A stretch of DNA of 64,000 nucleotides. Origin: DASQZT01 sp035638575. Lineage in GTDB: Bacteria > Acidobacteriota > Terriglobia > Bryobacterales > Bryobacteraceae. Positions 42,523 to 51,126 of this stretch are shown in pieces; positions within the stretch are counted from its first letter, which is position 1, and every line of letters starts with the position of its first letter. The DNA lies in assembly GCA_035638575.1 (NCBI GenBank), contig DASQZT010000061.1:1-64000 (forward strand), in the 5' to 3' direction. The notes below the pieces were generated by a model. That model was not told the DNA's origin. It did no database searches and worked only from the letters and a program-made list of their open reading frames with translations. The translations under genes and the position numbers were made by a program.

Positions 42523-44123
42523 CCTCACCAACACGAATCGGGCATTACGAAATTGTCCGCCGGTTGGGCAAGGGCATGACGGACGTGTATCTGGCCATCG
42601 ACACGGTTAACAACCGCAAGGCCGCCATCAAGCTGATCAAAACCGGCGCGGACATGGCGACCCAACTGATCGTGGAGGCCGAGCGGCGCGGCGCCGCGCT
42701 CCAGAAGGATCTGCATCTGCTCGATCGTCGCGTCGTGGAGATTTACGATTTCGGCGATCGGGACGGGTACTTCTTCGTGGCCATGGAATACGTGGCTGGC
42801 CGGAACCTGGCGGAGGTGCTGCGATCGGACAGGGCCATCGACCCCGTCCGCGCGGCCACCATTGCGCTCGAGATCTGCGAACAGCTTGCGAAGTTTCACG
42901 CCTGCCAATTGGCAGTGGTGCACGGAGACATCAAGCCGTCGAACATTCATCTGGGGCCGGCCGATACGGTACGGCTGCTGGACTTCGGGATCGCCAAAGC
43001 TTTGCGCGCGGATGGCGATGCCACGTCCCATCATTTCGGGAGCCCCGGTTACTGCTCGCCCGAAAGGCTGAACCGATCCGAGGTGGATCAGCAATCGGAC
43101 CTGTGGGCAGTGGGAGCAACCCTCTACGAAATGCTGTCAGGCGTACCCCCGTACCAGGCGGAGAGCACGCGCAAGCTGGAGAGCCTGATCCGTTCGAGGC
43201 GCACGCCTCGCGCGCTGGGCCCGAACTGCCCACGTGCTCTTCGGGCCGTGGTGACGAAGGCCCTGGCGCCGAACCCGGAGCAGCGGTACGGATCGGCGAG
43301 TGAGCTTCAGGCCGATCTGCAGGCTTTCCTGGAGCGCAAGCCGACGATAGCGGAAATGGAGCGGCGGCGGGCTTGGAATGCCAACTCTACCATCGAGGCA
43401 GCGCGAGCCTGCCTCCGGATGGCGACGCGAACGGTGCGAAAGGCGAGCGCGCAGTTACGCCTGACGGGTGCCGTGGGGTGGTTCGCGGTCGGCATGGCGC
43501 TGTGGATCGCCGGCGCGGCCGGATGGCAGCTCTGGCAGGCGCGCCGGGTGGCGGCGGCATCCACCACGGCATCCACCGCGGCATCCACCGCGCCATCCAC
43601 CGCGCCGGTGATCAGCGCGCCGGAGCAAGGGCTGCCGGTGTTGTACACCGCGGTTGCGGAACGGATCCTGGAGTCGTATCGGAAGAGCACGGATTCCTCG
43701 CTTCACGATTTCGACTGGCAGAAGGCCGAGGTCTGCCTGGAACGCACCGTGGACCTGGGCGGCGCCGACGACCGCGTGCTGGGAGAACTGGCGCTCAGCC
43801 GCGGTTATGCCACACTCGAGCGGCTGAGCGGCGGGCAGTATTCGGATCGGGCGGCGGCGCATCAGCGATTGTACGCGATCGATCAGTTTCGAACGGCGGC
43901 GCAGAAGATGCCGCAGAGCCCCGATCCGCACCTGGCATTGGCGCGGATGTATGTGTACTGGCTACCGAACGCGAATCAGGCGCTGGCGGAGTTTGCCGCC
44001 GCGGAGAAGTTGGGAGCGGTGCTGGGGCGGCGCGAACTTGACCAGCAGGCGCATGCGTATCGTGCGGTGCAGCCCCGGCCTGCCAAGCGAGCGCGCCTGG
44101 GGCGGAGACGTCCATGGCGGTAA
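42519..44123 (+). CDS. Membrane Ser/Thr protein kinase, PknB-like
   Basis: A 534-residue protein starting at ATG 42519. Kinase domain residues 8-285: degenerate glycine loop LGKGMTDVYLA (third Gly missing), AAIKLIK (K38), catalytic loop VVHGDIKPSNIHL (HGD at 135-137 in place of HRD; K139, N142), LDFGIAKA (155-159) and GSPGYCSPERL. HGD makes it a non-RD kinase. One membrane helix follows (VGWFAVGMALWIAGAAGW), then a Thr/Ser/Ala linker encoded by 12-bp repeats and an extracellular helical, TPR-like domain (ILESYRKSTDSS ... HLALARMYVYWLPNANQALAEF). Likely phosphorylates FHA partners or the SEDS-PBP protein and so ties wall synthesis to an outside signal. Confidence 0.9.
   Translation: MTSPTRIGHYEIVRRLGKGMTDVYLAIDTVNNRKAAIKLIKTGADMATQLIVEAERRGAALQKDLHLLDRRVVEIYDFGDRDGYFFVAMEYVAGRNLAEVLRSDRAIDPVRAATIALEICEQLAKFHACQLAVVHGDIKPSNIHLGPADTVRLLDFGIAKALRADGDATSHHFGSPGYCSPERLNRSEVDQQSDLWAVGATLYEMLSGVPPYQAESTRKLESLIRSRRTPRALGPNCPRALRAVVTKALAPNPEQRYGSASELQADLQAFLERKPTIAEMERRRAWNANSTIEAARACLRMATRTVRKASAQLRLTGAVGWFAVGMALWIAGAAGWQLWQARRVAAASTTASTAASTAPSTAPVISAPEQGLPVLYTAVAERILESYRKSTDSSLHDFDWQKAEVCLERTVDLGGADDRVLGELALSRGYATLERLSGGQYSDRAAAHQRLYAIDQFRTAAQKMPQSPDPHLALARMYVYWLPNANQALAEFAAAEKLGAVLGRRELDQQAHAYRAVQPRPAKRARLGRRRPWR
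43557..43604 (+). repeat. Four tandem 12-bp units in the kinase linker
   Basis: Near-identical units GCATCCACCGCG repeated four times in frame, encoding (A/P)STA. A simple-sequence expansion of a flexible linker after the membrane helix. Confidence 0.85.
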
Positions 44124-47100
44124 CCAGGAGTTGGACCGCTGCGGGCGCCACGCCGGTCGCGGTGGCGGTGGCGAAAGCTCCGGCGACCCGTGGCGAGATG
44201 GTGTGGCTGGTAACCGCTTCCTTATTTGTGGCCGCGGGCCTGGCGATGGTTTATGTGGCGAAGATGCAAAGCCTCACCGGAGCGGCGCAACTGGTGAACA
44301 TCAACAGGGTCGCCGCGCCGGAGGAACTGCTGCCCGTCCTGGAATCGTTTCCCAGCCGCGCGGAGCGGGCGTTGGTGGCGCAGAGGACCCTGGACTTTCT
44401 GGAGAAGGCGCGGCCGCTGCGGAATGTCGGGGCCCTCTCCAAGCTGCGAATTTCGGCGGACGAAATCGAAACCGACATGCGGTGGGCCACGTTGCGCAAG
44501 CGCCTCCGGCAGAACCCCGCGCACCGGTTACAGCTTCTTCCCCTGGCGAAGTTGAAGCCGCTGCTGGTGGTGCGGACACCCAGAGAATTCCAAATGGAGT
44601 TTCTGCGCTTTGTGGGGCTGTATTTCGCGGGGTTCTACCTGGTGGCGGCGGCGTGGCGCCGGGCCCGCTTCCGGGGCGATCGCGCTTTCCTCCCGCCGCT
44701 GCACCTGCTCTCGGGGATCGGCCTGATCCTGATGGTGAGCATGCGCGACCCCTTGCGTGACACGCTCGAGTTTCACAAATTCGCTGTGGGCGTCTTCCTG
44801 GGATGCCTGCTGTTGGTTCTGCCCGCGCTGAAGGCGTTCGACTACCAGCGGCTTTCGGATTGGTGCTACACCCCGCTGTTCCTGGCACTGGGCCTCTTCG
44901 GGCTGTTGCTGACCTTCGGAATGGGGCCCGCCGGCAACGATGCCAAGGTGAACCTGGGGCCGTTCCAGCCGGTGGAGCTGATCAAGATCCTGATCGTGCT
45001 ATTTCTGGCCGGCTATTTCACGCGGAATTGGGAACGGCTGCGCGACCTGCGGGAAAAACGACTGCTGCCGCGCCTGTTCCGGCGTTTCGGTGTGCCGCGC
45101 CTGGAGCATGTGATTCCGGTGTTGTGCGCGGTGGGGATTGCGGTGGTCTTCTTTTTCGTGTTGAAGGATCTGGGACCGGCACTGGTGATCCTCTTTGTCT
45201 TTCTGGCGATGTTCGGGGTGGCGAGAGGCCGGCCGGGCCTCGCGGTGGCGGGCCTGGTGCTGATGGTGGCATCGGTCGCAGTGGGCTACCGGATGGGACA
45301 GCCGCGCACGGTGGTGAACCGCATCGACATGTGGGTGTCGCCGTGGGACAACGACGTCCACGGCGGCGATCAACTGGCGCATGGCCTCTGGGCCTTCTCG
45401 ACCGGCGGGCCATGGGGCTCGGGCCCGGGATGGGGCGATCCCGAAATGATACCGGCAGGCAGTACGGATCTGGTGCTGCCTGCGATCGGCGAGGAGTGGG
45501 GCTTCGCGGGCGTGGCCGCGGTGTTCCTGCTGTTTGGCTTTCTGGTGTCTCGGGCACTGCGGACGGCGGTCCGCGCGGGAACGCATTTTGGGTTTTTCCT
45601 GGGGCTGGGGCTCGCGAGCCTGATTGCGTTCGAAATGCTGTTGATCACGTCTGGAGTGCTGGGAGCGCTGCCGCTCTCGGGTGTGGTTTCACCTTTCCTG
45701 AGCTCGGGAAATACAGCCATGCTGGCCAATTTTTCGGTGTTCGCGCTGTTGCTTTCGATTTCCGCGGATCGGCGCGAGCAGGTCTGGGACCTGCTTCACG
45801 TCTGGCCGTTGAAGGCGGTGCTGGCTGCGGCAGGCGTGGTGCTCCTTGCGGTCGCGGCGCGTTACCAGATCCTGAAGGACACAAATTACCTTGCCCGCGA
45901 TGCCCACGCCTTCGAGGAGGACGGCGTCAAAAGGCCGCAGCACAATCCACGCATGAACTCGATCGCGAGGGAGATCCCGCGTGGCGGCGTGTACGACCGC
46001 AACGGGATTCCGCTAGCGACCAGCAATTGGGATGAGTTGGAGAGGCACCGGACCGAATTCGCCGCCCTGGGGATCTCGCTCGACGAGGTGTGCTCGCGCT
46101 TCGACAGCCGGCACTATCCTTTCGGGGCGGCGACGGCGCACGTGGTGGGGGACCTGCGGACGGATGAGAATTTTCATGCGACTAACGCGTCGCTGGTGGA
46201 ACACGATTCCAACCTCAAGCTGCAGGGTTATCAGTATGCGGAGCTGGCCGCTTTCGTGCGGTACCGGCATCAACCGGGCAATCCGGAGATCGCGCGCGTG
46301 CTGGCGCGGGACCGTAATGTGCGGCTCACGTTGGATATCCGCCTGCAACTACGCTCCAAGGAGATTCTGGAGCGCCGCCTGCAGGAGGGAGGAGCCCAAA
46401 AGGGCGCGCTGGTGGTGATGGACGCGGCTACCGGCAGCGTCGTGGCGATGGTGAGCGCGCCAGCGCCAGACCCGCCGGGCAGCCGCACCGCCGCGGCATC
46501 GCCCGATGAACTGCTGGACCGCGCGCGGTATGGGCAGTATCCGCCGGGCTCGACGTTCAAGCTGGTGACGGCCATCGCGGCGTTGCGGATCGATCCTGCT
46601 CTTACGCATCGCACATTCCTGTGCCACGGCCTGCCGGACGGCCGCGCGGGCACGGTGATCCCAGGCTGGAACCGGCCGATCAAAGACGATGTGGGGGACC
46701 ACGCTCACGGATCGCTCGACATGGAACGGGCTATCGCCGTCTCCTGCAATGCGTACTTCGCGCAGTTGGGCGTGCACGACGTGGGGTCGAAGGCGCTGGC
46801 GGAGACGGCTGCGCAGATGGGGATTTCGACGGGTGAGCCAGCCGAGTTGCGGAGGGCGTTGCCGTTTGCCGCGTACGGGCAGGGGCCGGTGCTGATCTCA
46901 CCGTTCAAAATGGCGCGCGTGTCCGCGGCGATTGCGGCGGGCGGCCGGATGCCACAGGGACGATGGATCGAAGATGACAGCAACCCCCGTACGGACGGTC
47001 CGCTGGAGGTGCTGCCCGCGGCACAGGCCACGTTCCTGGCCAGGGCCATGCGGCGCGTGGTAACGGAAGGCACCGCGCGGCACGCCATGGACGGCGCGGA

Positions 47101-47350
47101 AATCAGCTTTGCCGGCAAGACCGGGACCGCGCAACTGGACGAGGGCATGCCGCATTCGTGGTTCACGGGCTTTGCGCCATACGAGGGAGACCCTTCGGGC
47201 CGGCTGGCTTTCGCGGTGCTGGTGGAGCACGGCGGCTATGGGGCGCGGCTGGCGGCGCCGATCGCGAGGGAAGCCGTGGAAGCAGCGCGGCAACTAGGTC
47301 TGTTGAAGGATAGGCCTCCCGGCCTGTCCCTGCGAGGAAACGAGCGATGA
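44114..47350 (+). CDS. SEDS glycosyltransferase fused to class B penicillin-binding protein
   Basis: A 1078-residue protein. Residues 1-170 are an N-terminal membrane helix (VWLVTASLFVAAGLAMVYV) plus a helical domain. Residues ~170-590 are a FtsW/RodA (SEDS) protein with about ten helices, including GPFQPVELIKILIVLFLAGY, VVNRIDMWVSPWDND, QLAHGLWAFSTGGPWGSGPG, STDLVLPAIGEEWGFAG and SGVVSPFLSSGNTAMLANF. Residues ~620-1070 are a transpeptidase: PRGGVYDRNGIPLATSN, GSTFKLV (SxxK, S813), SCN (877-879), AGKTGTAQ (KTG at 1002). SEDS polymerises lipid II and bPBP crosslinks it; normally these are two proteins (FtsW-FtsI, RodA-PBP2). ATG overlaps the kinase by 10 nt. Confidence 0.93.
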   Translation: MAVTRSWTAAGATPVAVAVAKAPATRGEMVWLVTASLFVAAGLAMVYVAKMQSLTGAAQLVNINRVAAPEELLPVLESFPSRAERALVAQRTLDFLEKARPLRNVGALSKLRISADEIETDMRWATLRKRLRQNPAHRLQLLPLAKLKPLLVVRTPREFQMEFLRFVGLYFAGFYLVAAAWRRARFRGDRAFLPPLHLLSGIGLILMVSMRDPLRDTLEFHKFAVGVFLGCLLLVLPALKAFDYQRLSDWCYTPLFLALGLFGLLLTFGMGPAGNDAKVNLGPFQPVELIKILIVLFLAGYFTRNWERLRDLREKRLLPRLFRRFGVPRLEHVIPVLCAVGIAVVFFFVLKDLGPALVILFVFLAMFGVARGRPGLAVAGLVLMVASVAVGYRMGQPRTVVNRIDMWVSPWDNDVHGGDQLAHGLWAFSTGGPWGSGPGWGDPEMIPAGSTDLVLPAIGEEWGFAGVAAVFLLFGFLVSRALRTAVRAGTHFGFFLGLGLASLIAFEMLLITSGVLGALPLSGVVSPFLSSGNTAMLANFSVFALLLSISADRREQVWDLLHVWPLKAVLAAAGVVLLAVAARYQILKDTNYLARDAHAFEEDGVKRPQHNPRMNSIAREIPRGGVYDRNGIPLATSNWDELERHRTEFAALGISLDEVCSRFDSRHYPFGAATAHVVGDLRTDENFHATNASLVEHDSNLKLQGYQYAELAAFVRYRHQPGNPEIARVLARDRNVRLTLDIRLQLRSKEILERRLQEGGAQKGALVVMDAATGSVVAMVSAPAPDPPGSRTAAASPDELLDRARYGQYPPGSTFKLVTAIAALRIDPALTHRTFLCHGLPDGRAGTVIPGWNRPIKDDVGDHAHGSLDMERAIAVSCNAYFAQLGVHDVGSKALAETAAQMGISTGEPAELRRALPFAAYGQGPVLISPFKMARVSAAIAAGGRMPQGRWIEDDSNPRTDGPLEVLPAAQATFLARAMRRVVTEGTARHAMDGAEISFAGKTGTAQLDEGMPHSWFTGFAPYEGDPSGRLAFAVLVEHGGYGARLAAPIAREAVEAARQLGLLKDRPPGLSLRGNER

Positions 47351-48153
47351 ACATCAACGAATACCTGGAAAAATGGGGAAGAACGCTGTTTGAGTCGTCG
47401 CTGGCGGCGAAGCCGGGCCGGGAGCGCGCCTCGGAGGAGCCGGAGGAGTTGGCGGAGATCCGGCTGGCGGTGCTCGATAAGGTCCGCGAAAAGAGCTACC
47501 GGTCAGGCGGCAGGAAGGTGTTTCCGTATGACCTGCTACGCATCGAATTACGCGGCGTGGAGGAGGGCAGGCAGGCGATTTTTGCCGGCCGCTTCTTCCA
47601 GAAGTATCTGGAGCAGGAGCTGCGCAACGCGCTGCGGGACGCGGGCTGCCGGTTTCCGGACGACCTTCGCCTGGATGTGAAAGCATCCGCCGGGTTGCCG
47701 AAGCGCGGCGAGCCATGGCTGGTGGTGGAACTGGCTTCGCAGGAGCGCGCGGGCGGCTCGGCCCACGCCGTCGGGAAGTTGGTGGTGCGCGAGGGCTCGG
47801 CTAACGCGCCTGAAGTGCGGCTGGATAAGGCCAGAACCAACATCGGGCGAGTAGTGGATGTGTACCGCGCAGAAGGGCTGTTTCGCCGCAATGACCTGGC
47901 ATTCGCCGAGGACACGGAGATCAACCGCTCGGTATCGCGCGAGCACGCGCACATTCAGTTCGACCCGAGGACCGGCGAGTACCGGCTGTACAACGACCGT
48001 TGGTATCCGCGGCCGAGCGCCGGCGAATGCGGCACGTGGATCGTGCGCGATGGAATGAGCCAGGAAGTGCATCGCACCGCGCGCGGGACGAAACTGGAGC
48101 CGGGAGATGAGATTCACTTCGGGCAGGCGGTGGTGGGGTTCGCCCTAGAGTAG
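47347..48153 (+). CDS. Second FHA-domain protein
   Basis: A 268-residue protein; ATG overlaps the SEDS-PBP stop in ATGA. N-terminal part (VFPYDLLRIELRGVEEGRQAI, FQKYLEQELRNALRDAG) is like the FhaA N-terminal domain; C-terminal FHA-like fold with TNIGRVVDVYRAEGLFRRND, INRSVSREHAHIQFD (SxxH) and GECGTWIVRDG. It most likely binds phosphothreonines made by the operon's kinase. Confidence 0.88.
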   Translation: MNINEYLEKWGRTLFESSLAAKPGRERASEEPEELAEIRLAVLDKVREKSYRSGGRKVFPYDLLRIELRGVEEGRQAIFAGRFFQKYLEQELRNALRDAGCRFPDDLRLDVKASAGLPKRGEPWLVVELASQERAGGSAHAVGKLVVREGSANAPEVRLDKARTNIGRVVDVYRAEGLFRRNDLAFAEDTEINRSVSREHAHIQFDPRTGEYRLYNDRWYPRPSAGECGTWIVRDGMSQEVHRTARGTKLEPGDEIHFGQAVVGFALE

Positions 48154-48371
48154 GGGAACGGGCCGGGCGGAGACCGGCAAGTCAGCCCACGCGGCCGTGG
48201 TGCCCGCATCGGTGGCAGCACGAACCGCCGTCATTTTCCGAGAACCAGGATGCCACTCGGAAACAGGTGGCGGTAGGCTGGCATCGCTTAAGCCCGCCCC
48301 AGCGCCCTCGCCTACGATTTGGAAACGGAACTGCGCGGAGGGGCGTCACTCTGGAGTGAGGGTGGACACCC

Positions 48372-49346
48372 ATGAAGCCGCTGCAAATTGGACTCCTGGT
48401 AGTCGCAGGCGCCATGGCAGGTGCACTGGTGATGAAGGTGTGGCACAGGCCTCGATCGGTGGTCACTCTCGCGTCCACTGCGTCGCTGGTCGAAACGCCA
48501 ACTCCCGCCGTAGAGCAGGCGCCGGCCCCAGCTTCCGTCGCGGCGCATCCGGTTGAGCCGGCTCCAGTGGCTTCGTCGACCACGGAGCAGCCCCAGTCGC
48601 GACATGGGTCGGCCGGGGGACATGCCGCACACCATGGGGTTCGGCCAGCGGCTCGCCCCACAAGGGAACACCCCGCCAACAGAATGGAAGCGTATCGTCC
48701 ACCGCCCCTCTACCACGTCCCGCCGGCGGCAATACCTGAACCGGTGGTCGTCGCCAGGAATGAACCGGCGCAGACGAGGGCGCAGGCTCCCGTGCCAGCC
48801 ACACCGCCGCTCGTGGCGCAAGCTCCTCTGAAAGGCCCGACTCCGTCCCCAACTCTACCGGCGCCAACGGAACCGGAGAAAGCGATTCCCGTTCCTCCGC
48901 CTTCGCCAGAGCCGCCAAGAGTTACGCTAAACGCCGGTATGCTCATTACAGTGCGCCTTGTGGATGGCCTGTCCACAGAGCGGAACCGGCCCGGCGACAT
49001 GTTCACCGCTACTCTCGACAAAGAGCTGGTTGTGGAAGATTTTGTGATCGCCGAGCGCGGCGCGCGGGTGGAAGGCCGGGTGGTGGCGTCCGACCCCGCC
49101 AGCAAGACGAAGGGCGTTGCCGCATTGGCCGTGGAGTTGACCACGCTGCATACTTCGGACGGCCAAATAGTCGCGATCCGAACCGAGAGTTTCGCGCGCA
49201 ATGCGGAGCCGTCGCATCGCGACGATGCCGGAAAGGTAGTGGCTGGTGTCTTGCTGACTCGCGGCAGCCCAGTGACTTTACCCTCGGAGACCAGAATCAG
49301 TTTTCGCCTGCCGGAGTCTGTGACGCTGACGGAGCGCGTGCAATAG
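48372..49346 (+). CDS. Membrane-anchored envelope protein, unknown
   Basis: A 324-residue protein. A signal anchor (LQIGLLVVAGAMAGALVMKVW) is followed by ~150 Pro/Ala-rich residues, then a compact beta domain (about 195-324): TVRLVDGLSTERNRPGDMFTATLDKELVVEDFVIAERGARVEGRVV... ETRISFRLPESVTL. This end resembles domains found in acidobacterial envelope proteins, function unknown. It lies 218 nt after the FHA operon. Confidence 0.75.
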   Translation: MKPLQIGLLVVAGAMAGALVMKVWHRPRSVVTLASTASLVETPTPAVEQAPAPASVAAHPVEPAPVASSTTEQPQSRHGSAGGHAAHHGVRPAARPTREHPANRMEAYRPPPLYHVPPAAIPEPVVVARNEPAQTRAQAPVPATPPLVAQAPLKGPTPSPTLPAPTEPEKAIPVPPPSPEPPRVTLNAGMLITVRLVDGLSTERNRPGDMFTATLDKELVVEDFVIAERGARVEGRVVASDPASKTKGVAALAVELTTLHTSDGQIVAIRTESFARNAEPSHRDDAGKVVAGVLLTRGSPVTLPSETRISFRLPESVTLTERVQ

Positions 49347-49758
49347 TGGGCCGAAACAGTTCTGGCATCGGGTTTCTCGGGTAACTCGTGAGCTTGGCGT
49401 CAGAAAGGGGAAACACGGATCCCGAACTCCATCTGGAAGAAGGTGGGTGTATCCGGTTCCGGCAAACCACCCATTCAAACTTCACCCAGCTTACGGTCTG
49501 GTATAGACAGAATGCAAATCCCGCACTTCCATGTGCAGTTTCTGCACTCTTCCCGGTACATTTGCCACCATGTCCTGCCGGTAGACCGCCAGAGCGCACA
49601 TGGTCCGTCTCGTGCTCAAACTGAGGCCGGTCTTCGCATCATGGCCAATTTTCTTGCCGAACAAATCGATACTCTGGCAGCGTCCGCGCCCACTGCGCTG
49701 CCTGTCTTCAGCCTTTGAGCTTGAATCGGCCACCGCCGCACTCCGGGAGAGGAACCTT
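49347..49758. other. Intergenic region before the RND operon
   Basis: About 410 nt with no credible gene; should contain the promoter of the efflux operon. No operator-like palindrome stood out. Confidence 0.5.
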
Positions 49759-51126
49759 ATGCTTGATAGCCCAGGGACGCCGACAGGACAGTTTCTCGAG
49801 ATTCATGAGCCGATAGCAGCTCCATCCGCACCGGCGCCCGTCATCCCGGCCCCGGCGGAGAGTGCTCGACCCGAAAAGCCCAAGCCTTCCCGCCGGCGCT
49901 GGGTGTGGCTGGTGCTATGCGTTCTTCTCCTGTCGGGTATAGGCGCGTATTTTCTGTGGTCGAAAATTACTGGTATGAAATCCGCTGCCGCGGCCGCGAA
50001 GGCCGCCGCGGCAGGTCCGCCTCCCATACCTGTGGTAGCGGCGACATCTCACAAGGGGAACATTGGCGTATATTATTCGGGGCTCGGCGCGGTTACACCC
50101 CTCGCTACGGTTACGGTCAGAAGCCGCGTCGACGGGCAACTAATGACCGTTCGCTATCGTGAAGGCGACACGGTTCAGAAGGGCGATCTATTAGTGGAAA
50201 TCGACGACGGGCCGTACCAGGCCGCATTGACCCAGGCCGAGGGGCAACTGATCAAGGACCAAGCCGCCCTGGAGAACGCGCGGATCGACCTGCTCCGCTA
50301 CCAACAGTTGGCTCCGCAGAAAGCCATCCCGGAGCAACAACTTGCCACCCAACAGGCAACCGTGCATCAGGACGAGGGATTGGTGAAAGTCGATGAGGGT
50401 CAAATCGAAAGCGCCAAGGTCAATCTGGCCTACTGCAAGATCGCGGCTCCGGTCACTGGACGCATTGGGTTGCGGCTGGTTGACCCCGGGAATATCGTTC
50501 AATCCGCCGACACCGGCGGGTTGCTGGTCATCACACAGATGGATCCCATCAGCGCGATCTTTACGATCTCCGAAGATCAGCTTCAGGTGGTTCTCGAGAA
50601 GATGGCCGCCGGACAGACGCTCGAAGTGGATGCTTACGACCGCGGCGCCAAGACGAAGCTTGCGCAAGGGTCGTTGACAACGCTCGATAATCAGATCGAT
50701 CCGGCCACGGGCACGCTCAAGCTGAGAGCGACATTCGAGAACGCGAAAGGCGCGCTGTTTCCCAATCAGTTCGTAAACGCGAGATTGCTGGTACAGGAAA
50801 AGCACGGAGTAACCCTCGTGCCAACTGCCGCGGTACAACGCAACTCTCAAGCGACCTATGTATACGTTGTGAAGGCGGATTCAACGGTGACCCTGCGTCC
50901 GATCACTATCGGTGCTACGGAAGGCGACGACTCTGAAGTCGCTGCGGGGCTGACGCCCGGAGAGGTCGTGGTTATGACCGGCGTCGACAAACTGCAGGAA
51001 GGGAGCAAGGTCAACGCCCAGATCCCCTCCGCGAGCCCCCCGGTCAGCCCGTCCAAAAGGCCCTCGGCCAGCACCGCGGCGAACCTCTCGACCAACAAGG
51101 GCGGAAAGGCGCGGAAGGGAAGTTAG
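49759..51126 (+). CDS. mdtA: RND efflux periplasmic adaptor (MdtA-like)
   Basis: A 455-residue membrane fusion protein. ATG 49759 has GAGAGGAA upstream. One N-terminal helix (WVWLVLCVLLLSGIGAYFLW), then TPLATVTVRSRVDGQLMTVRYREGDTVQKGDLL (lipoyl half), a coiled hairpin (ALENARIDLLRYQQLAPQKAIPEQQLATQQ), NLAYCKIAAPVTGRIGLRLVDPGN and a beta-barrel with the DQIDPATGTLKLRATFENA-type motif. The adaptor bridges the inner-membrane pumps and the outer-membrane channel. Ends 0 nt from the next gene. Confidence 0.93.
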   Translation: MLDSPGTPTGQFLEIHEPIAAPSAPAPVIPAPAESARPEKPKPSRRRWVWLVLCVLLLSGIGAYFLWSKITGMKSAAAAAKAAAAGPPPIPVVAATSHKGNIGVYYSGLGAVTPLATVTVRSRVDGQLMTVRYREGDTVQKGDLLVEIDDGPYQAALTQAEGQLIKDQAALENARIDLLRYQQLAPQKAIPEQQLATQQATVHQDEGLVKVDEGQIESAKVNLAYCKIAAPVTGRIGLRLVDPGNIVQSADTGGLLVITQMDPISAIFTISEDQLQVVLEKMAAGQTLEVDAYDRGAKTKLAQGSLTTLDNQIDPATGTLKLRATFENAKGALFPNQFVNARLLVQEKHGVTLVPTAAVQRNSQATYVYVVKADSTVTLRPITIGATEGDDSEVAAGLTPGEVVVMTGVDKLQEGSKVNAQIPSASPPVSPSKRPSASTAANLSTNKGGKARKGS

